Shown here: one piece after another, positions 25,605 to 34,116 of the stretch
How positions within the stretch are numbered: position 1 is the stretch's first letter
How the letters are laid out: every line of letters starts with the position of its first letter
DNA from: UBA11574 sp964591175
Lineage (GTDB): Bacteria > Desulfobacterota > Desulfobacteria > Desulfobacterales > UBA11574
Length of the DNA: 43,097 nt
Reading direction: 5' to 3'
NCBI GenBank assembly: GCA_964591175.1
Contig: CAZQAF010000022.1
Coordinates: 1 to 43,097, forward strand
Notes under the pieces: generated by a model
Told to the model about the DNA's origin: nothing
Seen by the model: the letters and a program-made list of their open reading frames with translations, nothing else
Databases searched by the model: none
Translations under genes and position numbers: made by a program

Positions 25605-26903
25605 TTATCTACGTGAATTTTCAGGATTGCAGGAAATGGCGTCGTAGATGAGATTTTTGAGTTTCCGCCTTATTACGGAATAAGAATAGGCGCGTTTGGC
25701 AATGTCATAGTTTTTATCCACCATGTTTTTACAAAGATCGGGATCTTCAAGAACCTTCCGGGTCATTCGAACGGCATCTTCCGTCACATAACCGTCCAGC
25801 TCTATCGCCAGAAATCCTTTGGGTTTGATGTCGTAGGCATAAATAGAATATTTATTCACCACAATGGGTTTTTTAAAGTAAACCGCTTCCAAAAAGGCAT
25901 TCCCGAATCCTTCAAAGGTGGACGGATAGGTCACCAGGTCGGCATGGGGATAAATGTCTTCCAGGGTATAAATCTTTTTTCCGGTTTTGGTACGCCCTCT
26001 TTTTTCATCGATGATATCGGACACGAATAGGGTGTTAACGTCTAGCAGTTTTGAATAGTCACTGACTCTTTGCTCATAGTCGTAACCCTCATCGCCTGAT
26101 GCATGCGAAATAACGAGCTTGGCTTTTTTCCCCAACCGATGCACCAGTTCGATGGCATGTTCAATTCCTTTCCGCTTGACGACCCGCGTGGGTTGGAGGA
26201 TGAAGAGTTCATCGTTTTCGATACCGAGGTCCTTTCGTACCTCCAAAGCATAGTCATCAGCGGGCGCCGGCGGATTTTCAAAGTCCATGACATTGGGGAT
26301 GATCGTGGCGGAAATACCGGTTCTAAGACCCAGTTGATTATCTCCGGAGGAGTTAATGGTTACATGCTGAATGGAGGGCAGATGGGGAGGAAAGGCCATA
26401 TTCAGGTATTCCCAGACGGAATTTGTTAAAAATTGTTGTCGTTCCCAGAAGAAATCGTGATGATGAGCGATGGTTGGAATTTGAGTTTCGGAAATGACCT
26501 CGGTAATGGCGAGTCCCAAAGGAATATTGAGGGGGATGGTGAGTGAATTTTCAGGCACAAGGATATCGATGCCGTACTTTTTGATGAAGCGATAAATTTG
26601 ATCTTTTAATCCGTTTTTCAATTCATAAATTTTATTTGTGATTCGGCGTTCGCGTTTATGGACGCCGAAACATTGGTTGAAAATATATTTTATTTCAGGA
26701 TGCGCAAAATGAGCTTCTTCCGCCAAGTAGGAATGATCCGTCGGACGATCGAGTTCACCGGCAAAGTAGAAACAGGAAAATCCCTCCTTTTGAAAAACAT
26801 TCGCCCATTTCGCCGTCTCCAGAGATACGCCGTCAGTTCCTGCAAAACGCGTGGATATAAATCCGACATTGTGTGTTGAGCCGCAGAATGAACATGTCAC
26901 CAT
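25605..26903 (-). CDS. Family 4 glycosyltransferase
   Basis: 432 residues, GT-B fold. The N-terminal domain has NVGFISTRFAGTDGVSLETA (a DGV loop typical of GT4) and IPTIAHHHDFFWERQQFL; the C-terminal donor-binding domain has LFILQPTRVVKRKGIEHAIE and the EX7E motif as EGFGNAFLE (331-339). A short Cys-rich lead (TCSFCGS) precedes the first strand. The ATG has AAAGGA ten bases upstream. The pattern recalls enzymes making glucosyl- or mannosyl-glycerate type solutes as well as envelope glycosyltransferases; I cannot choose between them. It is the first gene of a four-gene operon with the nucleoside-recognition, MinD-like and J-like genes. Confidence 0.85.
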   Translation of the reverse strand: MVTCSFCGSTHNVGFISTRFAGTDGVSLETAKWANVFQKEGFSCFYFAGELDRPTDHSYLAEEAHFAHPEIKYIFNQCFGVHKRERRITNKIYELKNGLKDQIYRFIKKYGIDILVPENSLTIPLNIPLGLAITEVISETQIPTIAHHHDFFWERQQFLTNSVWEYLNMAFPPHLPSIQHVTINSSGDNQLGLRTGISATIIPNVMDFENPPAPADDYALEVRKDLGIENDELFILQPTRVVKRKGIEHAIELVHRLGKKAKLVISHASGDEGYDYEQRVSDYSKLLDVNTLFVSDIIDEKRGRTKTGKKIYTLEDIYPHADLVTYPSTFEGFGNAFLEAVYFKKPIVVNKYSIYAYDIKPKGFLAIELDGYVTEDAVRMTRKVLEDPDLCKNMVDKNYDIAKRAYSYSVIRRKLKNLIYDAISCNPENSRR

Positions 26904-27021
26904 TTTGAGTTCCTTTATGTTTTTAAAAATATTTCCAGAGCCGTCTACAGTTACAAAGTGTCATATGCAACAATTCTGTCATTTTTTCAATTCATATTTG
27001 CGGGTTTCGCTTAATGCCGAA

Positions 27022-27056
27022 CTCGCAAAAAGTCAAAAAAGCGACCTTTTTACGAG
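27022..27056. repeat. Imperfect palindrome, copy A of an intergenic hairpin element
   Basis: CTCGCAAAAAGTC (27022-27034) pairs with GACCTTTTTACGAG (27043-27056) with one mismatch and one bulge, loop AAAAAAGC. It shares the core GAC-(C)TTTTTACGA with the second palindrome at 27153-27183 in the same gap, so the two look like related dispersed hairpin elements. Confidence 0.6.
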
Positions 27057-27152
27057 CGTGTTTCGTATTTAGCGTTTCGTGATTAACAATCTAACATATC
27101 GGTATTACAGCATATATTTTAATTAAGCCACTTAACACTAAACACCGGATAC

Positions 27153-27183
27153 TTGATGAATTCGACTTTTACGAATTCATCAA
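27153..27183. repeat. Perfect 12-bp palindrome, copy B, upstream of the PilZ promoter
   Basis: TTGATGAATTCG (27153-27164), loop ACTTTTA, CGAATTCATCAA (27172-27183). Perfect 12-base arms with a short loop are unlikely by chance. It lies 28 bases upstream of the -35 of a consensus promoter. It could be a terminator-like hairpin, an operator, or a copy of a dispersed element related to 27022-27056. Confidence 0.7.
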
Positions 27184-27210
27184 ACTTCTATATATTGTGT
27201 TATTATTTTC

Positions 27211-27240
27211 TTGACACACAACATATATCTACTTTATAAT
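27211..27240 (+). promoter_or_regulatory. Consensus sigma-70 promoter for the PilZ gene
   Basis: TTGACA (27211-27216), an 18-base spacer and TATAAT (27235-27240): both hexamers match the consensus exactly. The transcript would start near 27247, leaving a leader of about 104 bases before the ATG at 27351. It is the best promoter in the window. The rest of the 26904-27248 gap holds the two palindromes and nothing else I can name. Confidence 0.75.
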
Positions 27241-27350
27241 CAAGAAAATTGTTTGTGACCGTTGTTTCGACAATCGGGCGTTTTACGAAAGTCTCTAACG
27301 GAGGCTGCGCCGGAAGAGATTATCTGCCATTTTATTTTGATGGGGGCAGG

Positions 27351-27734
27351 ATGTTAAACAGCAAAAAAATAATTGAACGAAGATCCCAGGAGCGACATCA
27401 GATCCAACAGGGCATATATGCTCTATTGAAGAACGGTTCATCGAAGCTGGGCCAGATTGTTAACATCAGTAAAGGCGGACTGGCTTTTAAGTACATTAAC
27501 CATGAAGAACAGATTGGCGAACCGGTTGAAGTCGACATATTTATAAGTGGTAACGGCTATTTTTTAAAAGGTATCCCCTGTAAAAAGATTTCGGATATCC
27601 ATGTCGATAATTTCGTTCCTTTCAGTACTTTCGAGATGCGGCAACTGGGCGTCCAATTCGGCGAGATGAGTCATGGACAGGCGCATCAACTGGATACCTT
27701 CATTAAAAAATATACCCTGGTTCAAACGGTCTGA
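27351..27734 (+). CDS. PilZ domain protein (c-di-GMP receptor candidate)
   Basis: 127 residues from the ATG at 27351; the open frame continues upstream to 27249 but that part has no conserved sequence and lies in the promoter leader. PilZ features: ERRSQERHQI supplies the RxxxR motif and NISKGGLAFKYIN supplies the (D/N)xSxxG motif, followed by a beta-barrel ending GVQFGEMSHGQAHQLDTFIK. Both c-di-GMP contact motifs are therefore present. As a single-domain protein it would act through a partner. It is monocistronic, and the strong promoter suggests high expression. Confidence 0.83.
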   Translation: MLNSKKIIERRSQERHQIQQGIYALLKNGSSKLGQIVNISKGGLAFKYINHEEQIGEPVEVDIFISGNGYFLKGIPCKKISDIHVDNFVPFSTFEMRQLGVQFGEMSHGQAHQLDTFIKKYTLVQTV

Positions 27735-28043
27735 TTTGTGATTCTTTCCTTCCTTCCACATTACCCATTGATGGTGGTTTTTTCATAACGGTCCTTCATC
27801 CTCCCTTCCCGCGCATGTCCGATCTTACCTTACACAGCAGGCGGGTCTACATGACAGGTGGGTCAAAAAAACGATCTTTTTCTTGATAATACCCATCGGA
27901 TAGGATAAAAAAGCAGGTGATGTTTTCGTTCTCGCCATAGGCCGAGTTGGCGCACCGGAGCTTTGATCGTTCCGCTGGTCTTCAGCAAACGCAACGCGGC
28001 TGCTTTTTCCCGCTTTCTCCACATCATCCATGGGAGGTGCATC
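27735..28043. other. 309-base gap with no confident gene
   Basis: The first part is C/T-rich (27740-27815). The last part (27940-28040) is GC-richer and open in more than one minus-strand frame (about 60 codons), but has no recognisable product, no ribosome-binding site, and would run into the oppositely oriented gene. A short CCATTGATGG stem followed by T6 near 27765-27785 is a weak terminator candidate for the PilZ gene. Confidence 0.4.
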
Positions 28044-29918
28044 ATGGCCGCATCAATCTATTGGGCCGATAATTATGTCGAAAAAAAATGCGCTGCACAA
28101 GAAGCGATCATGCAGATCAAAGCGGGCCAGAGGGTTTTTATCGGGTCATCTTGCGGGGAACCCCAATATCTGGTCAGGAAACTTGCCGAAGCAGCGGATA
28201 GCTTTACGGATATCGAAATTGTTCGATTACTGAGTCTGGAAAGCACGCCGTTGACATTGATCGCAGATAAGACCAAAGACCAGAGCTTTAATATCCGGTC
28301 GTTTTATCTGGGATCTGCAAAACCGAAAAGTCTGGCAAAAAACAAGCGGTTTATCACACCGATGAACCTTTCGGCGGTACCTCGCCTTTTTAAAACCCGC
28401 CGTCTTCCCATTCATGTCGCGCTCATTCAGGTATCACCTCCGGACGATTTTGGATGGATGAGCCTGGGGATTTCCGTTGATATCACGCTGGCGGCTGCAT
28501 TATCGGCTGATTTTGTTATTGCCCAGGTGAATTCAAGGATGCCCCGCATACTGGGTCATAGCTTCATCCACGTCAACGACGTCAATGCATTTGTCGAACA
28601 TGAAGAAGAGCTTTTGACCATTGACGAACTTCCGGAACTCGAGGCGGCCAATCAAATCGGAAGGTTGATTGCACGGCTCGTTGACGACGGCTCAACCATT
28701 CAGATCAGTCCGGGTACCACGCCTCAGGCGACCCTGCTTGCCCTTTCCCACAAAAATGACCTCGGCGTTCATACCCAGTACTTGACCAATGATATCATGC
28801 GTCTGGTATCAATGGGTGTGATTACAAACCGGAAAAAAGGATTCAACGAAGGGAAACTCGTGGCGAGCTGTGCCATCGGATCGACCAATCTTTATGAATT
28901 TTTGGATGATAATCCGGCCATTGAATTTTATCCTTCGGATTATGTCAATGATCCGGCGATTATTTCACGACATCGCAAAATGGTTGCCATGAATGTACCC
29001 ATGGCCATTGACCTCACCGGTCAGGTTGCGGCGGATGCCATCTCTCTCAACCATTTTTCCGGGGTGACCGGTATGCTCGATTTTATTCGCGGTGCCTCCT
29101 GGAAGGAAGACGGTAAATCAATCCTTATGCTGACCTCTACCACAGCCGACGGTAAAAAGAGCCGAATCGTTCCCACGTTGAATGACACCGCCATTGTTGT
29201 GCCCAGAGGTGATGTTCAATATGTCGTTACCGAATTCGGAGCCGTGAATCTGTTTGGGAAAAGTCTTCAGGAGCGCGCCATGGCCCTGATCAGCATTGCT
29301 TACCCTGATTTTCGCGAGGAACTTTTTTTTGAAGCCAGAAAAATGGGCCTGCTCGGCGCCGAGCGGACCTTGTCGGAGTCGATGCAGGGCATCTACCCGA
29401 TAAATCTGGAAGAAACAAGGGAGATCGACGGTGTTTCGATCACCATCAGGCCGGCCAAACCCGTGGACGAGAGGCGGATACAAGAACACTTCTATACCCA
29501 GGATAAAGATGATATCTATTCCAGATTTTTTCAGGCCAAGACCCGTTTCGTCCGTGGCGACATGGAGAGCATGTTTCAAATTGATTACATCAAAAACCTG
29601 ACGATCTTGGCGGTGGTGGGAGAATTCGGATTCGGAAAAGTCGTGGCCTTGGGAGAATACCTCCTTGAGCCGGCCAAAAACATTGCGGAGGTCGCTTTTT
29701 CCGTGAGCAAAGAATGGCAAGGAAAGGGGCTGGGGAAGATTCTCATGCAAAAATTGTCAGAGGCTGCCAGGGAACACGGTATCTCCGGTCTGATGGCCTA
29801 CACCCTGCCGAGAAACCAGGGGATGATCAAGTTATTCAAAAGCTTGCCCTATAAAACGAAAACTGTATATGACGGTGAAGTGGTTGAACTGACCTGCATG
29901 TTTTCCGAAATGAAATGA
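28044..29918 (+). CDS. Acetyl-CoA hydrolase/CoA-transferase fused to a GNAT acetyltransferase domain
   Basis: 624 residues from the ATG at 28044, which has GGGAGG seven bases upstream; an upstream in-frame start has none. Residues about 1-440 match the acetyl-CoA hydrolase/transferase (Cat1/4-hydroxybutyrate CoA-transferase) family: QISPGTTPQATLLAL, GVTGMLDFIRGAS, and YVVTEFGAVNLFGKSLQERA followed by IAYPDFREEL. Residues about 462-620 are a GNAT fold with acetyl-CoA-binding motif EWQGKGLGKILMQKL. The first part would move CoA between acyl groups and acetate; the GNAT part could acetylate a protein or small molecule, or sense acetyl-CoA. It lies upstream of the CODH/ACS operon in the same direction but 433 bases away, so it is probably separate. 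Confidence 0.87.
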   Translation: MAASIYWADNYVEKKCAAQEAIMQIKAGQRVFIGSSCGEPQYLVRKLAEAADSFTDIEIVRLLSLESTPLTLIADKTKDQSFNIRSFYLGSAKPKSLAKNKRFITPMNLSAVPRLFKTRRLPIHVALIQVSPPDDFGWMSLGISVDITLAAALSADFVIAQVNSRMPRILGHSFIHVNDVNAFVEHEEELLTIDELPELEAANQIGRLIARLVDDGSTIQISPGTTPQATLLALSHKNDLGVHTQYLTNDIMRLVSMGVITNRKKGFNEGKLVASCAIGSTNLYEFLDDNPAIEFYPSDYVNDPAIISRHRKMVAMNVPMAIDLTGQVAADAISLNHFSGVTGMLDFIRGASWKEDGKSILMLTSTTADGKKSRIVPTLNDTAIVVPRGDVQYVVTEFGAVNLFGKSLQERAMALISIAYPDFREELFFEARKMGLLGAERTLSESMQGIYPINLEETREIDGVSITIRPAKPVDERRIQEHFYTQDKDDIYSRFFQAKTRFVRGDMESMFQIDYIKNLTILAVVGEFGFGKVVALGEYLLEPAKNIAEVAFSVSKEWQGKGLGKILMQKLSEAAREHGISGLMAYTLPRNQGMIKLFKSLPYKTKTVYDGEVVELTCMFSEMK

Positions 29919-30351
29919 CGGTGAATAACGGACGATTTTACTGCAGCCTGAATATTAAACGTGAATACCGCCAACTCTTTCAAAATCCAGATACAATTAC
30001 CTAAATATTTACTCATCTATTGACAAATCATTCATCCCAATATAAAAGGTCATATTTGGCGTGTTTCAAAAATCATCTTCTTTAGATAATTGTACTTTAA
30101 TTCCCTTTTATCATTGGATAAAAGTTTGTTTATAACCAGCGAGAAATTCTGGGTTGTGCTTTTGGAATTTCCGGCCATAAATCTACCGAGGTAGATAATT
30201 TTATAATCCAAATTCTTTTTATGAAAGGGGGGCTAAATTTTTTTATCAAAGTCCCGGGGCGGTATCCTTTTGCCTTCGAGGGACGGTTTGACGAGGGTAC
30301 AATGTCATACACCTCAACCACTAAACTTATTGTCACGTAAAGGAGGTTACA
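29919..30351 (+). promoter_or_regulatory. 433-base leader region of the CODH/ACS operon
   Basis: No gene. A candidate promoter is TTGACA (30020-30025) with TATAAA (30041-30046), though the spacer is only 15 bases. Possible regulatory structures are CTTTTATC-ATTG-GATAAAAG (30105-30124) and ATCTACC-GA-GGTAGAT (30181-30196), the latter just upstream of a TATAAT (30202-30207). Strong ribosome-binding site AAAGGAGG precedes acsD. I looked for a cobalamin riboswitch because the operon makes a corrinoid protein and saw no convincing B12 box. Confidence 0.45.
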
Positions 30352-31908
30352 TTGGGTTTGGAAATATACAAAGAATCATATACCGGTTCCATAAAGGAAA
30401 TCGCCATAGGTAAAGGCGATAACGCCGTTACCGTGGGTGGTCAGGCATGCTATCCTTTTTACAACTTTGAAGGGAATATGCCGCACAAGCCGGTTATTGC
30501 AATGGAAGTTTGGGACATGGCACCGGATGAGTGGCCGGAAGCGGCGCTCAGTCACTTTAAGGATGTTCTTTCAGATCCGGCTGCATGGGCTAAAAAATGT
30601 GTGGATGAATTCGGGGCCAAAATTATTGTATTGCAACTCAAAAGCACCGACCCGAACGGTCAGGACGCCAGCCCTGAAGATGCCGCCGCCACCGTTAAAA
30701 AAGTACTCGAAGCCGTCGATGTTCCCCTGATCGTCTGGGGGACTGCCAACATTGAGAAAGATGAATTGGTCTTAAAAAAGATTTCGGAAGAGACCCACGG
30801 CGCCAATCTGATTCTTGGGCCTGTTGAGGATAAGAACCATAAGGGCATCGGCGCCAGTGCCATGGGATACGGTCATACCCTAATTGCATCCTCACCCATC
30901 GATATCAACCTTGCCAAACAAGTCAATATCCTGCTTGAAAATTTGGGGATGCCTCTGGATCGGTTGATCGTCGATCCGACCACCGGTGGGCTGGGTTACG
31001 GACTGGAATATTCATATTCCGTTATGGAGCGGCTTTGTATGGCAGCCTTGACCCAGGGAGACGACAAGCTGCAGTTGCCGATGATCAACAATATGGCCAA
31101 TGAGATCTGGAAGTGCAAGGAAGCCAAGCAAAGCGTAGATGAAGCGCCGACCCTGGGCGATCCCGAGAGACGCGGCATTCTCATGGAAGCCGTGACCGCC
31201 GTTATCTATCTTTTGTCCGGCTCCAGTGTTCTGATCATGCGCCATCCCGAAGCCATACGGTTTGCGCAGGCATTTATCGATCTGGGACTGGACGGAGGCA
31301 GTGCCATGGATGTTGCCCCCATCGCCAAGCAGCTTGATGATGCGGATATCGATTATGCTGCTTTGGCGCCGGAACCGGATTTGACCATAGAAGGCGAAGC
31401 GCCGAAGAAAGCGGCACCCAAGGCCGAAAAGAAAGCGGCGCCCAAGGTTGAAAAGAAAGCGGCACCTGCGAAAAAACCTGTCAAAAAGGAAGCACCAAAG
31501 AAAGAAGCCGTCGACAAAGCCGAAGTAGAGGCCAAAGCCAAAGCCGAACAGGCAGCCAAGGCAAAAGAAGAAGCCGAGGCCAAAGCCAAAGCCGAACAAG
31601 AGGCCAAAGCCAAAGCAGAGGCCGACGCGAAGGCTAAAGCCGAAGCCGAAGCCAAAGCCAAGGCGGATGCGGAGGCTAAGGCCAAGGCTGAAGCCGATGC
31701 CAAGGCCAAAGCAGCGGCCGAAGCCAAGGCAAAGAAAGAGGCTGAAGAGCAGGCGATCCGAGAAAAGCGGGCAAAAGAACGGGAAAAGCTCGCGGCCAAA
31801 CATGAGGCAGCGCCGTCCGAGGCGTCCATGACAGCCGCCGCCCAGCAGAAGTCGAAACTGGACAAAATGCTGGATCGGCTGAACAGAATACACAAAAGAG
31901 TCGCTTAA
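30352..31908 (+). CDS. acsD: CODH/ACS corrinoid iron-sulfur protein small subunit (AcsD/CdhD) with Ala/Lys/Glu-rich extension
   Basis: 518 residues. The TTG start is forced: an in-frame stop lies 10 codons upstream with no other start between, and AAAGGAGG is well placed. Residues about 1-340 are the delta subunit TIM barrel: AMEVWDMAPDEWPEAALSHF, IVLQLKSTDPNG, LIVDPTTGGLGYGLEYSYSV, and IYLLSGSSVLIMRHPEAI. With AcsC it carries the methyl-cobamide between AcsE and AcsB. Residues about 350-486 are an unusual extension, first KKAAPK-type, then repeated AKAKAEAEAK-like heptads, ending with the amphipathic MLDRLNRIHKRVA. Ordinary AcsD is about 310-350 residues. It is first in the operon, 92 bases before cooS. 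Confidence 0.92.
   Translation: MGLEIYKESYTGSIKEIAIGKGDNAVTVGGQACYPFYNFEGNMPHKPVIAMEVWDMAPDEWPEAALSHFKDVLSDPAAWAKKCVDEFGAKIIVLQLKSTDPNGQDASPEDAAATVKKVLEAVDVPLIVWGTANIEKDELVLKKISEETHGANLILGPVEDKNHKGIGASAMGYGHTLIASSPIDINLAKQVNILLENLGMPLDRLIVDPTTGGLGYGLEYSYSVMERLCMAALTQGDDKLQLPMINNMANEIWKCKEAKQSVDEAPTLGDPERRGILMEAVTAVIYLLSGSSVLIMRHPEAIRFAQAFIDLGLDGGSAMDVAPIAKQLDDADIDYAALAPEPDLTIEGEAPKKAAPKAEKKAAPKVEKKAAPAKKPVKKEAPKKEAVDKAEVEAKAKAEQAAKAKEEAEAKAKAEQEAKAKAEADAKAKAEAEAKAKADAEAKAKAEADAKAKAAAEAKAKKEAEEQAIREKRAKEREKLAAKHEAAPSEASMTAAAQQKSKLDKMLDRLNRIHKRVA
31525..31745 (+). repeat. Degenerate in-frame tandem repeats in acsD encoding Ala/Lys/Glu
   Basis: Irregular repeats of GCCAAAGCC(GAA/AAG) type units encode an AKAKAEAEAK-like charged alanine helix, similar in composition to the TolA stalk. 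Codon variation between units (GCC/GCA/GCT, AAA/AAG) shows the repeats are not recent identical duplications. The opposite strand is open over this stretch only because of the composition. Confidence 0.8.
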
Positions 31909-32000
31909 CATACCTGAAGACAGCCGGTGAAAGACATTGGATGATAGTAGTCTGAAATCAATCACCGCAAAAACAAAAAAAATACGAGGAGGAACCTCTA

Positions 32001-34028
32001 ATGTCGGAAGTAACAAAAGAAAAGGTCGCAAAGGCGCCAAAGATGGCGGATCCCATAGCGGCCTCTATTGATCCTGCAACGCAGGAAATGATCGCCCGGG
32101 CTCAAAAACTGGGCATTGAAACAGTATTTGACCGGGCTGAGACCATGAAGCCCTGCAATATCGGTATGCAGGGAACCTGCTGTAAAAACTGTGCCATGGG
32201 TCCGTGCCGTCTGCCTTTGCCCAAGGCCGGGATTGAAGGTGAGGACACCCGAAAAGGGTTGTGCGGCGCCACCGCCAATACCATCGCCGCAAGGAACTTT
32301 GCCCGTATGGTGGCTGCCGGTGCATCGGCCCATTCAGATCACGGGCGTGCCGTGGCCGAAGTCTTTTTGTCGGTGGCTCGAAAAGAGACCGAAGATTATA
32401 AGATCAAATCTCCTGAAAGACTTATACAAATTGCACCCTATTTTGGGGTTGCCACTACGGTTGAAAAAGACGGCGAGGAGCTGGATCGTGATTTTGATGA
32501 AATCGCCCTTGAAGTGGCTGAAAAGGCGCTGGCGGAATGGGGCAAGGCCGGAGGAGAGCTATTGTATGCCAAAAGAGCACCCCAGCCCCTGTATGAGCGT
32601 TGGAAGAAACTGGGGGTTGTTCCCCGAAACATCGACCGGGAAATTGTGGAGATCATGCACCGGACGCACATGGGTGTTGACCAGGATTATAAAAACCTGA
32701 TCAAACAATGCACCCGTGCCGCCCTGGCCGATGGCTGGGCCGGCAGTATGATTGCCACCGATCTTCAGGATGTTATGTTCGGAGCCCCGACGCCGGTGCA
32801 GTCTGAAGCCAACCTTGGTATTATGAAAGAAGACCATGTCAATATTATTATTCACGGCCATGAGCCGATTTTGTCTGAGATGATCGTGGCTTCCGCCCAA
32901 TCCAAAGAGATGATCGAGTATGCCAAATCCAAAGGCGCCAGGGGGATTCAACTGGGCGGGATCTGCTGTACGGGCAACGAGATTCTGCAGCGGCACGGCG
33001 TTCCGCCGGCCGGGACATTTTTGCAGCAAGAGCTGGCCATTATCACCGGCGCCTGTGATGCCATGGTGGTGGATGTTCAGTGTATTTTTCAGAATCTGGC
33101 GAATGTGGCCAAGTGTTTCCACACCAAACTGATTACCACCCATCCCATTGCCAGGATGGAGCAGGACAATGTGCTTCATATCGAGTTTGACGAACACCAT
33201 GCCATGGAAGATGCCACCCGAATTGTCAAGATGGCCATCGACAATTTTGAAAACCGTGGTGCCGAGGTGATGATTCCCCGATACAAAGCGCCTCAGATCG
33301 CGGGATTCGGCGTGGAATCCATCGAATACCATCTGGGCGGGACGTTCCGCGGATCTTATTATACATTAAACGACAATATCATCAACGGCCGTATTCGGGG
33401 TGTGGCCGGTGTGGTGGGATGCAACAATGCCCGGACCAGACACAATGAAGCGCATATTGCCATTGTAAAAGAGCTGATCAAGAACGACGTGCTGGTTCTG
33501 ACCACCGGATGCAACGGGATAGCCTGTGCCATGGAAGGTTTGCTCACGCCGGAAACCGCCCAGGTTTTCTGTGGGCCGGGTCTGGCCGAAGTGTGCGAGA
33601 CCGTGGGTATCCCGCCGGTATTGCATCTGGGTTCCTGCGTGGACAACAGCCGGATTCTGCTGGCAGCCACCGAGGTGGTCAAAGCCGGCGGTCTGGGGAA
33701 CGACATCTGTGATCTGCCGGCGGCCGGAAGCGCGCCGGAATGGATGAGTGAAAAGGCCATCAGCATCGGGCATTATTTTGTAACCTCCGGCGTATACACG
33801 GTCTTTGGATATCATATGCCTTTGGAAGGGGCTCCGGTATTTAAGGATTATCTGTATAAGGAGCTGGAAGGGATTTACGGCGGCATGTGGGACTGTGAAC
33901 CGGACCCGATTAAACATGCCCATAAAATGATTGCGCATATCGATAAAAAAAGAAAGGCCCTCGGCATCGACAAGGCCAGGGAAAGAATCCTCATGGATAT
34001 GGCGGATCGTCAGGCGCTAGAAGGATAA
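32001..34028 (+). CDS. cooS: Anaerobic carbon monoxide dehydrogenase catalytic subunit (CooS/AcsA)
   Basis: 675 residues. All cluster ligand motifs can be seen: D-cluster Cys52 and Cys60 and B-cluster Cys61, Cys64, Cys69 and Cys88 in PCNIGMQGTCCKNCAMGPCR plus KGLCGA; the Ni-containing C-cluster in HGHEP, GGICCTGNE, VDVQCIFQ, GVVGCNN, TTGCNGIACA and HLGSCVDNSR. It interconverts CO2 and CO at the Ni-Fe-S cluster and passes CO to AcsB. Ribosome-binding site GAGGAGG. It is second in the operon; no cooC-type Ni-insertion ATPase is next to it. In a sulfate reducer it would run either in acetyl-CoA oxidation or in carbon fixation. Confidence 0.97.
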   Translation: MSEVTKEKVAKAPKMADPIAASIDPATQEMIARAQKLGIETVFDRAETMKPCNIGMQGTCCKNCAMGPCRLPLPKAGIEGEDTRKGLCGATANTIAARNFARMVAAGASAHSDHGRAVAEVFLSVARKETEDYKIKSPERLIQIAPYFGVATTVEKDGEELDRDFDEIALEVAEKALAEWGKAGGELLYAKRAPQPLYERWKKLGVVPRNIDREIVEIMHRTHMGVDQDYKNLIKQCTRAALADGWAGSMIATDLQDVMFGAPTPVQSEANLGIMKEDHVNIIIHGHEPILSEMIVASAQSKEMIEYAKSKGARGIQLGGICCTGNEILQRHGVPPAGTFLQQELAIITGACDAMVVDVQCIFQNLANVAKCFHTKLITTHPIARMEQDNVLHIEFDEHHAMEDATRIVKMAIDNFENRGAEVMIPRYKAPQIAGFGVESIEYHLGGTFRGSYYTLNDNIINGRIRGVAGVVGCNNARTRHNEAHIAIVKELIKNDVLVLTTGCNGIACAMEGLLTPETAQVFCGPGLAEVCETVGIPPVLHLGSCVDNSRILLAATEVVKAGGLGNDICDLPAAGSAPEWMSEKAISIGHYFVTSGVYTVFGYHMPLEGAPVFKDYLYKELEGIYGGMWDCEPDPIKHAHKMIAHIDKKRKALGIDKARERILMDMADRQALEG

Positions 34029-34033
34029 AAATA

Positions 34034-34098
34034 ATGCGTGACGCATGTATAAGCAAGCTTAATGATACTGGATTTATTAAGGGATTTAGAATAAATCC
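34034..34098 (+). other. Small hairpins between cooS and acsB
   Basis: ATGCGT-G-ACGCAT (34034-34046) and GGATTTATT (34070-34078) with AATAAATCC (34090-34098) in the 88-base gap. They could influence mRNA processing or stability. The arms are short, so each could be chance. Confidence 0.4.
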
Positions 34099-34116
34099 TC
34101 AACGAAGGAGGAATGT

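Noticed and set aside
27940..27990. Possible sigma-54 promoter (TGGCGC...GC) before the CoA-transferase gene
   Set aside because: The GG and GC elements are nine bases apart instead of ten, and no sigma-54 activator gene is nearby.
27863..28045. 60-codon basic minus-strand frame before the CoA-transferase gene
   Set aside because: There is no ribosome-binding site and no recognised family, and a second frame is open over the same bases. Kept only as a low-interest unexplained stretch.
29919..30351. Possible cobalamin riboswitch before the corrinoid-protein operon
   Set aside because: No convincing B12 box or supporting stems could be found by eye; a covariance model search would be decisive.
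31012..32040. Long open frame of 342 codons on the minus strand across the acsD repeat region
   Set aside because: It is antisense to a clear acsD; its translation is a Phe/Gly/Leu low-complexity string produced by the Ala/Lys repeats. It has no recognised motif and no independent start signal.
32559..33332. 257-codon minus-strand frame inside cooS
   Set aside because: Antisense to the cluster-binding region of cooS, which is unambiguous.
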